Under the pieces are notes generated by a model. That model did no database searches. It worked only from the letters and a program-made list of their open reading frames with translations, and was not told the DNA's origin. A DNA stretch of 64,000 nucleotides from JAYFQE01 sp034927345 (lineage in GTDB: Bacteria; Bacillota; Clostridia; Saccharofermentanales; UBA5734). This document shows positions 16,420 through 24,438 of the stretch, piece by piece (the first letter of the stretch is position 1; each line of letters starts with the position of its first letter). Both the position numbers and the translations under genes were made by a program. The DNA is taken from positions 100,734-164,733 of the forward strand of contig JAYFQE010000023.1 of NCBI GenBank assembly GCA_034927345.1, in the 5' to 3' direction.

Positions 16420-17649
16420 TTATTCCGTAATTTCCTGACTTTCATCATCAGTCGAGGTTTGCCTGCCAAAAAGCAAACCCCGGCTGATTTTTTTCGATCC
16501 GAATTTGCGTTTCAGCTGATCGACCGTCTGTTCGAGCAAAAGCTGTCGCGCGCGTTCTTGATCCGTTTTTTGCCAGTCATCCAGACTGACCTGGCGATTC
16601 TCTTCTTCCTGGACAAAATCGGTCGCGCGCACACCCAGATTGCGTACAGGGCGATGCCAGGAGTAATGCTTCTGGAAGAGGGCCATCGCAGCCGGCGCCA
16701 GATCGGCCGCCAGATCCGTAGGCGGATTGAGGCGTGTTTGACGGTCGATATTGACAAAAGCGCTGTCGCGTATGGTGATCTGCAAGGTCCTCGCCTTCAT
16801 GCCGGCGGCGCGCACCCTTGCGGCAACCTGATCGCTGAGCTGATATAATACGGCTTTAACCTGTTCGGCATTGGACAGATCCTGAGCGGTGGTTGTACTG
16901 TTGCCGATCGATTTGATCGGATGTGGCGTGGCATATTGTTCAACCGTGGCGTCACTTAATCCGCTGGCTTCTCTCCAGAGTTCGCCGCCGCTGCGGCCAA
17001 GCCATTGCCGGAGCATTTTTTCATCGCAGGCTGCCAGATCGCCGATCGTCCGGATGCCTATACGGTTAAGCTGCCCGGCGGTCGTCGCGCCGACATAAAG
17101 GAGCTGCGATACCGGCAGCGGCCACACGAGCTGCCGATAATTGTCACGGGAGATAACGGTCGTTGCGTCCGGCTTGTGCAGATCGCTGCCCAATTTGGCA
17201 AATGCTTTTGTGAAGCTGACGCCAACCGAACAAGTCAGCCCCAATTCCTCGCGGGTCCAGCGGCGCAGCTGGTCAGCCATAGTCTTGCCGTCTCCGAACA
17301 GGCTGGTCGATCCTGTTACATCAAGCCAGGCCTCATCCAGGCCAAAGGGTTCGACCCGATCGGTCAGGCGGCAGAAAATAACCCGGGCTTGTTTCGAATA
17401 GAATTGATATTTCCGGAGATCCGGGGTTATCAGGTGCAAAGCCGGACATTTCTTTTTAGCCTGCCAAATGGTTTCGGCTGTTTGAATTCCAAAGGCTTTG
17501 GCTTTTTCATTTTTAGCCAGGATTATACCGTGGCGCTGTTCAGCGTCGCCGGCGACAGCCATAGGCACATCGCGCAGCTCAGGATGGGTAAGCAGCTCGA
17601 CGCTGGCGAAAAAGCCATTCAAATCGGCATGCAGAATAATCGGTTCCAA
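16420..17649 (-). CDS. dinB: DNA polymerase IV (Y-family)
   Basis: Error-prone translesion polymerase, 409 residues. It starts with the metal-binding ILHADLNGFFASVELL (D9) and has GLDEAWLDVTGS (catalytic DE pair), SVGVSFTKAFAKLGSDLHKPD and the helix-hairpin-helix region IGIRTIGDLAACD. The little-finger domain (about 245-345) is complete, and the C terminus (KKISRGLLFGRQ) is a possible clamp-binding tail. I find no Gram-positive LexA box (GAAC-N4-GTTC) upstream, so SOS control is not evident. It is divergent from the glycerophosphodiesterase operon, with a long inverted repeat in the shared upstream region. Confidence 0.95.
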   Translation of the reverse strand: MEPIILHADLNGFFASVELLTHPELRDVPMAVAGDAEQRHGIILAKNEKAKAFGIQTAETIWQAKKKCPALHLITPDLRKYQFYSKQARVIFCRLTDRVEPFGLDEAWLDVTGSTSLFGDGKTMADQLRRWTREELGLTCSVGVSFTKAFAKLGSDLHKPDATTVISRDNYRQLVWPLPVSQLLYVGATTAGQLNRIGIRTIGDLAACDEKMLRQWLGRSGGELWREASGLSDATVEQYATPHPIKSIGNSTTTAQDLSNAEQVKAVLYQLSDQVAARVRAAGMKARTLQITIRDSAFVNIDRQTRLNPPTDLAADLAPAAMALFQKHYSWHRPVRNLGVRATDFVQEEENRQVSLDDWQKTDQERARQLLLEQTVDQLKRKFGSKKISRGLLFGRQTSTDDESQEITE

Positions 17650-17689
17650 ACGCTCACATCCTATCCGTAAGTCCTGCTTGATTGTGATA

Positions 17690-17767
17690 TAATTAACATA
17701 TCTTTTCCATAACCATTGTCACGTCTTCAACGACTGCGGAGTATGGAAATGCCGGATATGTTATTAT
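17690..17767. repeat. Long two-part inverted repeat in the dinB-GDPD intergenic region
   Basis: Outer arms ATAATTAACATATC (17690-17702) and GATATGTTATTAT (17755-17767) are complementary apart from one extra T; inner arms TTTCCATA (17704-17711) and TATGGAAA (17742-17749) are perfect, with about 30 bases between. It would fold into a 78-base hairpin with a side bulge. Neither strand shows a known riboswitch. It could be a regulator-binding region or a structured leader of the downstream operon. Confidence 0.6.
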
Positions 17768-17840
17768 ACCTCTTTCCCCGCCTTTAAGCTTGTTTCATCA
17801 GGATACGGATCATCACAAGACTGCAGGAGGAACCAAAAGA

Positions 17841-18584
17841 ATGACAAAAATATGGGCACATCGGGGCGCCAGTTCGACGGCGCCGGAAAATACGCTGGCA
17901 GCCTTCGATTTGGCGATCCGGCAAGGAGCCGACGGAATTGAACTGGATGTTCACCAGAGCGCCGACAACAGACTGGTCGTTACGCATGATGAATCCTGTC
18001 GGCGGGCAACCGGCGAGGAAGGCCAGATCAGCCATATGACCCTGGCCGAACTGCGTCGTCTCGATTTCGGCTATATCCGGCCCGGTTTTGGTTTTCAGCC
18101 CATTCCGACCCTGGCCGAGGTTTTTGATTTGATCCGCCCGTCCGGCCTGGTGATCAATATTGAATTAAAAAACGGCGTCAACCCCTATCCCGGCATGGAG
18201 AAACAGATTCTCGACCTGGCGGCCGACCAGCATATGGCCGAACGGATCTGCTTTTCATCTTTCAACCACTACAGCATGGTTCTGGCCAGCCGGCTGATTG
18301 CCGAACGAAAACTCGGCATTCCGTGCGGCCTGCTTTACAGCTGCGGACTTGTTGAACCCTGGGTTTATGCCGCCCGCATCGGCGTCAATGCCCTCCATCC
18401 GCTTTACGCCAATCTCCAGATCCCCGGGTATGTGCAGGCCTCGCATGAAGCGGGTCTTGCCGTTAATGCCTGGACTATCGACCAGCCCGAGCATATCCGT
18501 CTGGCCATCGCCCTGGGCATCGACGCCGTCATAACCAATGTGCCGGACACAGCGCTGGGAATCAGAAACCAGAAGACGCTATAA
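17841..18584 (+). CDS. Glycerophosphodiester phosphodiesterase
   Basis: GDPD/UgpQ family, 247 residues, cytoplasmic (no signal peptide). It hydrolyses glycerophosphodiesters to glycerol 3-phosphate and an alcohol. The catalytic set is visible: WAHRGASSTAPENTLAAF (HR, E), GIELDVHQSADNRLVVTHD (ExD, H), VINIELKNG, CFSSFNHYSM and the C-terminal VNAWTIDQPEHIRLAIALGIDAVITNVPD. ATG at 17841 follows AGGAGG at 10 bases. It is followed by a GPH-family transporter (34 bases) and a ROK regulator; the three look like one operon for uptake and breakdown of one substrate. Confidence 0.93.
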   Translation: MTKIWAHRGASSTAPENTLAAFDLAIRQGADGIELDVHQSADNRLVVTHDESCRRATGEEGQISHMTLAELRRLDFGYIRPGFGFQPIPTLAEVFDLIRPSGLVINIELKNGVNPYPGMEKQILDLAADQHMAERICFSSFNHYSMVLASRLIAERKLGIPCGLLYSCGLVEPWVYAARIGVNALHPLYANLQIPGYVQASHEAGLAVNAWTIDQPEHIRLAIALGIDAVITNVPDTALGIRNQKTL

Positions 18585-18618
18585 ACGCCGTTTACTTGAT
18601 ACGCGGGGAGGATCACTC

Positions 18619-19905
18619 ATGCAGCGTTTGAACTACCGGAAAACATTTTTAATCGGTTTTGGTTTTTTTGCCAGTTCATTAGCCTGGAGCATTTACAATG
18701 CCTTTGTCCCGGTTTTGCTCAAAGAACGCTATCTGGAGGATGCGACGATCATCGGCTTCATCATGACGATCGATAATGTTTTCGGCGTCATTTTCCAACC
18801 CTTGATCGGACAGCTCAGCGATCGGACACAAACCCGCATCGGTAAACGCATGCCTTATATTCTGGCGGGCATTCCCCTTTGCGCCGTTGCTTTTTTCTTT
18901 ATTCCGCGAACAAATACCTTGTTGTCGATGATGGCGGTTATCATTCTTTTCAATCTGATCATGTCTATCTGGCGTTCCCCGGTTGTCGCCCTGATGCCGG
19001 ACTTGACTCCGCCGTCTCAACGCAGCAAAGCCAACGGCATCATTAACCTGATGGGCGGCGTCGGCGGCGTCATTGCCTTTCTGGCCGGCGGCCTGCTCGC
19101 CAAAGCCGGCGGAAACAACATGCCGTTTCTGATGGGTTCGATCATCATGCTGTTCGCGTTGATCATCATCTTTTTCTTCGTTAAGGAACCGGACAGCCGT
19201 AAACTGGCCCGTCAGATGGAGTCCCGCGAGGCGGGACTGGAACAGGCAAAAACTGCAGTCAGGGCCGAACCGCCGGCCGAGAAGCCGGCACGGTTGCCCA
19301 AGCCGCAAAAACGCAGTTTGATTGCTTTACTGCTGGCTATCTTCTTCTGGTTTTGCGGGTACAACGCTGTTGAATCTTTTTTCACCCTTTATGCAACCCA
19401 GGAATTAGGCGTTGTCTTAGGCGACGCATCCATGATGCTTACGCTATTTTCACTCACGCTGGTAGCTTTTGCTTTGCCGGCTGGTATTCTGGCCGGACGT
19501 TTCAGCCGCAAAAAAATGATACTGGCCGGCCTGGCCGGCATGATCCTGACTTTTCTGCCGATGTTGTTCATTGAAAACCTGTGGGTACTCAGAATCCTGC
19601 TTTTGCTCGGCGGCGCCTTCTGGGCCTGCATCAATATCAATTCCTTGCCAATGGTTGTCGAACTGGCCAGCAAGGAACGGATCGGCAGTTTCACCGGTTA
19701 TTATTATTTCTTCTCTTTCAGCGCCGCAATAGTCAGCCCGCCTTTATTTGGCTTAATCTGCGATCTGACCAAGAGTTACGCCAATCTCTTCATTTACTCG
19801 GTTATTGCTTTTGTTCTGGCTATGATCTGCATGGTTAATGTCCACCATGGCGAAGCGGATCCCAATGCCGCGGCCCCGGATAATGTTCAACCCATTACTG
19901 AATAA
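18619..19905 (+). CDS. MFS sugar transporter of the GPH/SLC45-like group
   Basis: 428-residue major-facilitator protein with 12 predicted membrane segments and a cytoplasmic loop (about residues 194-235) rich in Arg, Lys and Glu. The QPLIGQLSDRTQTRIGKRMPYIL loop 2 signature and SIWRSPVVALMPDLTPPSQRSKANGI match glycoside/sucrose-type (MFS_2, SLC45) transporters. ATG at 18619 follows GGGGAGGA; the open frame begins 81 bases earlier but overlaps the preceding gene. The substrate is unknown; the adjacent GDPD gene suggests a glycerophosphodiester or a glycosylglycerol, but a disaccharide is equally possible. Confidence 0.88.
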   Translation: MQRLNYRKTFLIGFGFFASSLAWSIYNAFVPVLLKERYLEDATIIGFIMTIDNVFGVIFQPLIGQLSDRTQTRIGKRMPYILAGIPLCAVAFFFIPRTNTLLSMMAVIILFNLIMSIWRSPVVALMPDLTPPSQRSKANGIINLMGGVGGVIAFLAGGLLAKAGGNNMPFLMGSIIMLFALIIIFFFVKEPDSRKLARQMESREAGLEQAKTAVRAEPPAEKPARLPKPQKRSLIALLLAIFFWFCGYNAVESFFTLYATQELGVVLGDASMMLTLFSLTLVAFALPAGILAGRFSRKKMILAGLAGMILTFLPMLFIENLWVLRILLLLGGAFWACININSLPMVVELASKERIGSFTGYYYFFSFSAAIVSPPLFGLICDLTKSYANLFIYSVIAFVLAMICMVNVHHGEADPNAAAPDNVQPITE

Positions 19906-19934
19906 CAGCGTTTGATAAACAAATCGGCCGTATT

Positions 19935-19951
19935 CCGGCCGGACCGGCCGG
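19935..19951. repeat. Perfect CCGGCCGG-A-CCGGCCGG palindrome before the ROK gene
   Basis: Seventeen bases with two self-complementary 8-bp arms around one A, placed 21 bases before the ROK start codon. It could be an operator for that regulator, but the window is full of CCGGCC, so chance is a real alternative. Confidence 0.35.
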
Positions 19952-19971
19952 CAGAAATGAGGAGGCATCTT

Positions 19972-21084
19972 ATGAAAGGATTCTTTCAAGGCAGCGCAGC
20001 CATGGTCGGTCAGGCCCGTGCGTTATATGTCCTGATCAGACAAAAAGAAGGCGTTACCCGCCAATATCTGTCCGAACGTCTGAAAATGCCGGCAACGTCG
20101 CTCAATCGGGCTCTGGAACGCCAATTGTCCCTTGGCCTGATCGAAGAATATGATCTGGCTATTTCATCCGGCGGCCGGCGGCCTGGCCTGTACCGTGTTG
20201 CCGGTCAAGCCTACTATCTTCTGGGGCTGGATTTGTCGGGCCCGAAAAAAAACCTGGTTCTGACCGACTTAACGCTGCAGATTGCCGGCAGGACGATCCT
20301 GCCCGACTCCGACGAAACGGCAGCCGCCGACCCGTCTGCTGTCATCTGCGAGCAATGCCGCCTGCTTCCGGCTTCCTGCCATGTGCCGTTTGACCGGGTT
20401 ATCGGCCTGGGAATTGTCAGGTCCGGCCAGGCGTCTGCCGCTGCTGCTGAGACCGCTTTAGCCGGTGTTATCGGCGCCGAACTAAACAAGCCGGTCTTTA
20501 CGCTGGACGGCAATGACGCCGCGCTCTATGCCGGTTTATGGCAGCAGCGGGCGCAAGCCGAAAAACCGTATTTCTTTCTCTCAATCGGCGATGATATCCG
20601 CTTTGGTCAGGCCTTGCAGGGACAAATGCAGGCCGGCGATCTTTCCGGCCGGTCGATCGGCCGGCTGCTCGTGCCTTTGTCCGACAAGGCCGGCGGCCAT
20701 TATCTCGATCAGATTGCCGGTATTCCGGCCCTGTTACGGCATTATCAGCGTATTAAGGATGACGGCAATCTGACGTGGGGTGATTTTTGTCAAGCCATCC
20801 AAGAGAATAAAAAGAAGGCCGGCCTGGTTCTGTCCGAGGCTGCAGATGCCGTCGGAACGGCCATTCAGAACATCATGCTGCTGGCCGGCGGCAATACCGG
20901 CGACCTGCTGCTGGCCGGCCCGGTCATTGAAGATTTACCGGTTTATGCAGAAACTATCCGGCAGCATTTTAACCAGACCGGTAAAAAAGCCGGCCTGGAG
21001 CTGGATTTCATAACCAATCCTTATGGCGCGGATCTTGCCGTTATCGGCGCTGCCGCATACGTTCTGGAACAGCATCTCGCTTAA
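19972..21084 (+). CDS. ROK-family transcriptional regulator without the zinc motif
   Basis: 370-residue protein: N-terminal winged helix-turn-helix (residues 10-60, GVTRQYLSERLKMPATSLNRALERQLSLG then GLIEE and SSGGRRPGLYRV), then a ROK sugar-kinase-like domain beginning YLLGLDLSGP. The zinc-binding CxCGxxGC motif typical of ROK proteins is absent: that region reads RLLVPLSDKAGGHYLDQIAG. The phosphate-binding DxGGT is changed to DLSGP. So it is a repressor-type ROK with a diverged ligand domain. ATG at 19972 follows GAGGAGG. It probably controls its own GDPD-transporter operon. Confidence 0.85.
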   Translation: MKGFFQGSAAMVGQARALYVLIRQKEGVTRQYLSERLKMPATSLNRALERQLSLGLIEEYDLAISSGGRRPGLYRVAGQAYYLLGLDLSGPKKNLVLTDLTLQIAGRTILPDSDETAAADPSAVICEQCRLLPASCHVPFDRVIGLGIVRSGQASAAAAETALAGVIGAELNKPVFTLDGNDAALYAGLWQQRAQAEKPYFFLSIGDDIRFGQALQGQMQAGDLSGRSIGRLLVPLSDKAGGHYLDQIAGIPALLRHYQRIKDDGNLTWGDFCQAIQENKKKAGLVLSEAADAVGTAIQNIMLLAGGNTGDLLLAGPVIEDLPVYAETIRQHFNQTGKKAGLELDFITNPYGADLAVIGAAAYVLEQHLA

Positions 21085-21323
21085 TGATGATGGGCGCAGG
21101 AACCGCCGCAACAGCAACCCGCGGATGCGGACCCGGCGCTTGACGGGCAAACATCACAATCTTTATTATGATAATGTAAAACATTGACCTTGCTGAAAAC
21201 CGCAGCTAATTGATGCGAACCGCAGGATGGGCATATCAGCCGTCCTGCGGTTCGTTCCGTTATCGACGCTTTGAGATTGCAGGTTTTACCGCAATCCTCG
21301 CAAACCAAATCATAGTAAGGCAT
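21081..21323 (-). CDS. FmdB-family zinc ribbon protein with Cys/His-rich tail
   Basis: 80-residue protein. The N terminus is an FmdB/CxxC_CXXC_SSSS-type zinc ribbon: MPYYDLVCEDCGKTCNLK (CxxC) and LICPSCGSHQL (CxxC). The last 25 residues are unusual: CDVCPSSAG, then CCCGGSCAHHH, a dense Cys/His tail that looks able to bind further metal. Function of FmdB-like small proteins is unclear; they often lie beside unrelated operons. It is the last gene after a MATE exporter on the same strand (stop and start 3 bases apart), and its stop overlaps that of the convergent ROK gene. Confidence 0.8.
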   Translation of the reverse strand: MPYYDLVCEDCGKTCNLKASITERTAGRLICPSCGSHQLAAVFSKVNVLHYHNKDCDVCPSSAGSASAGCCCGGSCAHHH

Positions 21324-21326
21324 AAA

Positions 21327-22781
21327 TTACTCGCTCCCTTCGGGTTTTTCCACCGCAGCTTCGCCGGCTATCCTGGCTTCCGCCGCCGATGGCCCGCCGA
21401 TATCGCGGACCATCGATTTTGAGCGCCAGCGGCCGCTAAAATAATAGGGCAGTACAATCGCCAGGCCAATCAGCCAGCCCAGCGGGAAACTGAAAAACAT
21501 ATTGTCACGGCCGAACCGGTCTGCCAGGAAATAGGCCAGAGGCACCCGGGCCAGCCAGAGAGAAGCCATGGTGGCGACTAAGGGGATAATCGATTCGCCG
21601 GCGCCCCTTAAAGCGCCATTGACGATAAACAAGACCGACAGCAGGATATAGAAAGGCACAACCCGGATCAGATAAGCCTCGCCGGCCAGAATGACGTCCG
21701 GCTCGTCAGTAAACAGACGCATCAAATAACCGGCTGTCAGCAGAATCAGCGTACAGATTGCCAGACTGACCACAGTCGACAGGACGAGCGTCGAACGGAT
21801 ACCCTTTTTAACCCGGTCCAGCCGGCCGGCGCCGATATTCTGACCGACATAAGTCATGATGGCGGTCGAAAAAGTCAGTAAAGGGAGAAAGGCAAAGGAG
21901 TCAATCTTGCTGGCGCCGTTGAAACCGGCCATAAAGGTTGACTGATAGCTGTTGATTAAGCTTTGCAGAACCATCGTGCCCAAAGAAAAGAACATATTCT
22001 GTAATCCGGCCGGCAAACCCAGACGGACGCTGTCCTTCAAGATATTCCAGTCGAAATCCAGATGGCGCAAATGGATCCGGATATAAGCCTGCCGCCGGTT
22101 GATATGATAAATACCGAACAGAAAAGACACCAGTTGGGAGATAATTGTCGCCCAGGCTACGCCGGCAACATCCCAGTGCCACAATAAAACAAAGGCCAGA
22201 TCCAGAATAATATTCAGGACAGTGGCAATAGACAGGTAGATCAATGGTGAACGGCTGTCCCCCAAGCCCTGCAAAATGCCGCTGTTGATATTGTAGCCAA
22301 AGCTGGCCAGCGTACCGATGAAAATAATCTGCATATAAGTCGTCGCCTGACCGATGGTATCCGCAGGCGTATTCATCAGCAGAAGCAGCGGGTGGCTCAG
22401 CAGGATTCCCAATACCGATAAGGGAACGACGATGACCAGCATGGCCAGATAAATCGTATCGATAGCTTTTTTAACGCTTTGCCGGTCGCCGGCGCCATAA
22501 TATTGGGAGATGATAATGGTTGCTCCCATACCGATGCCCATAAAAAGCGAGTTGATCAAAAAAATAACGGGAAAAGCCGTCCCGACAGCCGCCAGCGCTG
22601 TCTTCCCGACAAAATTGCCGACGACGGCGCTGTCGACAATATTGTAAAGTTGCTGCAGGATATTGCCCAGAAGCAGCGGCAGGGCAAATCGTAAAATCAG
22701 ACGCCATGGCTGACCCTGAGTCATATTCATCAGGTGCGTCTTATCGCTGCCCTTATTTTGGATGTCTGCAGTTTTAGTCAA
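21327..22781 (-). CDS. MATE-family efflux transporter
   Basis: 484-residue multidrug/toxin extrusion protein (NorM/DinF-type), with two six-helix halves: LILRFALPLLLGNILQQLYNIVDSAVVGNFVG at the start of half one and the repeated PAGLQNMFFSLGTMVLQSLINSY in half two. It is expected to exchange cationic compounds for Na+ or H+. The start is a TTG at 22781, preceded by AGAGG; the next ATG (22730) has no ribosome site. A co-transcribed FmdB-like gene follows. Confidence 0.93.
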   Translation of the reverse strand: MTKTADIQNKGSDKTHLMNMTQGQPWRLILRFALPLLLGNILQQLYNIVDSAVVGNFVGKTALAAVGTAFPVIFLINSLFMGIGMGATIIISQYYGAGDRQSVKKAIDTIYLAMLVIVVPLSVLGILLSHPLLLLMNTPADTIGQATTYMQIIFIGTLASFGYNINSGILQGLGDSRSPLIYLSIATVLNIILDLAFVLLWHWDVAGVAWATIISQLVSFLFGIYHINRRQAYIRIHLRHLDFDWNILKDSVRLGLPAGLQNMFFSLGTMVLQSLINSYQSTFMAGFNGASKIDSFAFLPLLTFSTAIMTYVGQNIGAGRLDRVKKGIRSTLVLSTVVSLAICTLILLTAGYLMRLFTDEPDVILAGEAYLIRVVPFYILLSVLFIVNGALRGAGESIIPLVATMASLWLARVPLAYFLADRFGRDNMFFSFPLGWLIGLAIVLPYYFSGRWRSKSMVRDIGGPSAAEARIAGEAAVEKPEGSE

Positions 22782-22842
22782 AACAGCCTCTTCCCTGCCG
22801 GCGGCATTTATATTAACAGATGGTAAAATATTGTATCATGTT

Positions 22843-23613
22843 TCAGCTGATGGTAAAAGAGTCTCCCGGCTTAACCGGTATATGAATCCGGATTTCCGGC
22901 ATCACGGACTGCATTTTATCGGCAAAATCACGATACAGCGCTTCGAATCCATGCGCATGCATCGGAAAAATATGCTTTGGCCGCAGGCGTTCCGCCAGAT
23001 ATTCAACACCGTCCAGCAGAGCGGTTTCCTGATAGCCGTCGCTGGTGCTGACCGGTAAAAAAGCGATATCCAAAGTTCTGCCGGCAGCCGCCAGTTTTGC
23101 CGCCAGCCAGTCGGCTTCCCGCCGGAAGTCCGTCCGGTATGCGCTTGTATCGTCCCAGACCGCCAGGTCGCCGCCGTGATAATAAACCCTGTCCGGGCCT
23201 GCCGCCAGAAAGGACACTCCGCTGTCGGTCGACCGGGACGCCCAAACAGAAAAGGATGCTGTTTGGATAAAGCCGCGGGGTTCTGCGATTTGGCAATTCG
23301 CCAGATTTTTTACTTTGGCGGTCGCCCGGCCTTCCTGACCCACAATCAGGGTTGTCCCGGGATACCCGGCGGCATCGCGCATCAAATCGATATCGAAATG
23401 GTCGGCATGCTGATGGGATGAAAAGATATACAGCGGACGATCCTGATAGGCCGACGGATCAAAAACGCCCTGGTTTAACGTACCGGCTGCCGGCCGGAGC
23501 GGGAGGCGCCCGTAATCAAACAACAATCGATAACCGGCTGTTTCTGCAAGCCAGGCGCTGTGTCCGAGATACCAGATCCGGACTTCAGAGGCGGCTTCTT
23601 GAGCGATCGCCAT
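22843..23613 (-). CDS. MBL-fold metallo-hydrolase (UlaG-like)
   Basis: 256-residue metallo-beta-lactamase-fold protein. The HxHxDH-type signature appears as IFSSHQHADHFD (about residues 67-78), after the N-terminal VRIWYLGHSAWLAE strand, and a distal metal histidine lies in HIFPMHAHGFEAL. The family includes UlaG (L-ascorbate-6-phosphate lactonase) and many uncharacterised hydrolases, so the substrate is open. ATG at 23613 follows AGGGGG; a GTG at 23622 lies inside that ribosome site. It lies directly after the iron-type ABC operon (12-base gap) on the same strand and may be its last gene. Confidence 0.85.
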   Translation of the reverse strand: MAIAQEAASEVRIWYLGHSAWLAETAGYRLLFDYGRLPLRPAAGTLNQGVFDPSAYQDRPLYIFSSHQHADHFDIDLMRDAAGYPGTTLIVGQEGRATAKVKNLANCQIAEPRGFIQTASFSVWASRSTDSGVSFLAAGPDRVYYHGGDLAVWDDTSAYRTDFRREADWLAAKLAAAGRTLDIAFLPVSTSDGYQETALLDGVEYLAERLRPKHIFPMHAHGFEALYRDFADKMQSVMPEIRIHIPVKPGDSFTIS

Positions 23614-23625
23614 GACTATCACCCC

Positions 23626-24438
23626 CTAAAGATCGTTTACTTCATAATCCCAATGTCCGGAAGGTGTTTGAAAGGTTCTGGCCTGAATGCCAAAAGCATA
23701 GCCGATATGCCCCTCATGCAGAACATCTTCCGGATCCCCTGCGGCTATGAGCCTGCCTTGACAGATTAACAAAAGCCGGCTGCAATATTTGGCCGCAGCT
23801 CTCAAGTCATGCATGACGGCAATCACCAATTTTCCGGCTCCAGCCAATTCGCGGACCAGCAAGAATACTTGATTGGTATATCGGATATCAAGACTTGCGG
23901 TCGGTTCATCCAGCAGCAGAAGCGGCGTATTCTGAGCCAAGGCCCGGGCGAACATGACCCGCTGCCGTTCGCCGCCGGATAACGCGGTAACACGCTTATC
24001 AGCATCAGGCGTACAGCCGGCGGCCTCCATACAACGGTCGACATAAGCCTCGTCATCCGCCGAATAGGCGGCGATGCTGGAGCTATAGGGATGGCGGCCC
24101 ATCATAACGACGTCGCGCGCGGGAAAGTCGAACGGGATAACGGTGTCCTGATGCATATAAGTGCAGAGGCGCGCCAGTTCGCGAGGTTTATATGCTTGAA
24201 CACACCGTCCGTTGCAGAATACCTGCCCTTCCGTCGGATGAATCAGGCTGCCCAGCTGGCGAAGCAGCGTCGATTTTCCGGCGCCGTTCGGCCCGACGAC
24301 ACCGATGAATTCGCCATTGGCCGCGGTAAAGGAAATATCTTTCAGGATGGTTACAGGATTCTCCCGGCCGACCTGATAAGACAAGTTCCGGCATTCAACT
24401 TGAACCGGATTGATATTCAACGATAGCCCTTCAGTCAT
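23626..24438 (-). CDS. Iron-siderophore/heme/cobalamin-type ABC transporter ATPase
   Basis: 270-residue FecE/BtuD-type ATPase: GPNGAGKSTLLRQLG (Walker A), CTYMHQDTVIPFDFPARDVVMMGRHPY (Q-loop region typical of the FecCDE/BtuCD class), LSGGERQRVMFARALAQ (signature), LLLLDEPTASLDIRY (Walker B) and VIAVMHDLRAA (switch His). Starts within the permease stop (4-base overlap). Works with the permease and lipoprotein encoded upstream. Confidence 0.93.
   Translation of the reverse strand: MTEGLSLNINPVQVECRNLSYQVGRENPVTILKDISFTAANGEFIGVVGPNGAGKSTLLRQLGSLIHPTEGQVFCNGRCVQAYKPRELARLCTYMHQDTVIPFDFPARDVVMMGRHPYSSSIAAYSADDEAYVDRCMEAAGCTPDADKRVTALSGGERQRVMFARALAQNTPLLLLDEPTASLDIRYTNQVFLLVRELAGAGKLVIAVMHDLRAAAKYCSRLLLICQGRLIAAGDPEDVLHEGHIGYAFGIQARTFQTPSGHWDYEVNDL

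Noticed and set aside
17650..17840. Considered a LexA/SOS box for dinB
   Set aside because: No GAAC-N4-GTTC type sequence is present; the inverted repeat there has different half-sites.
22819..22858. Two copies of GATGGTAAAA 30 bp apart near the MATE start
   Set aside because: One copy overlaps the end of the MBL-fold gene and the word is short; likely chance.
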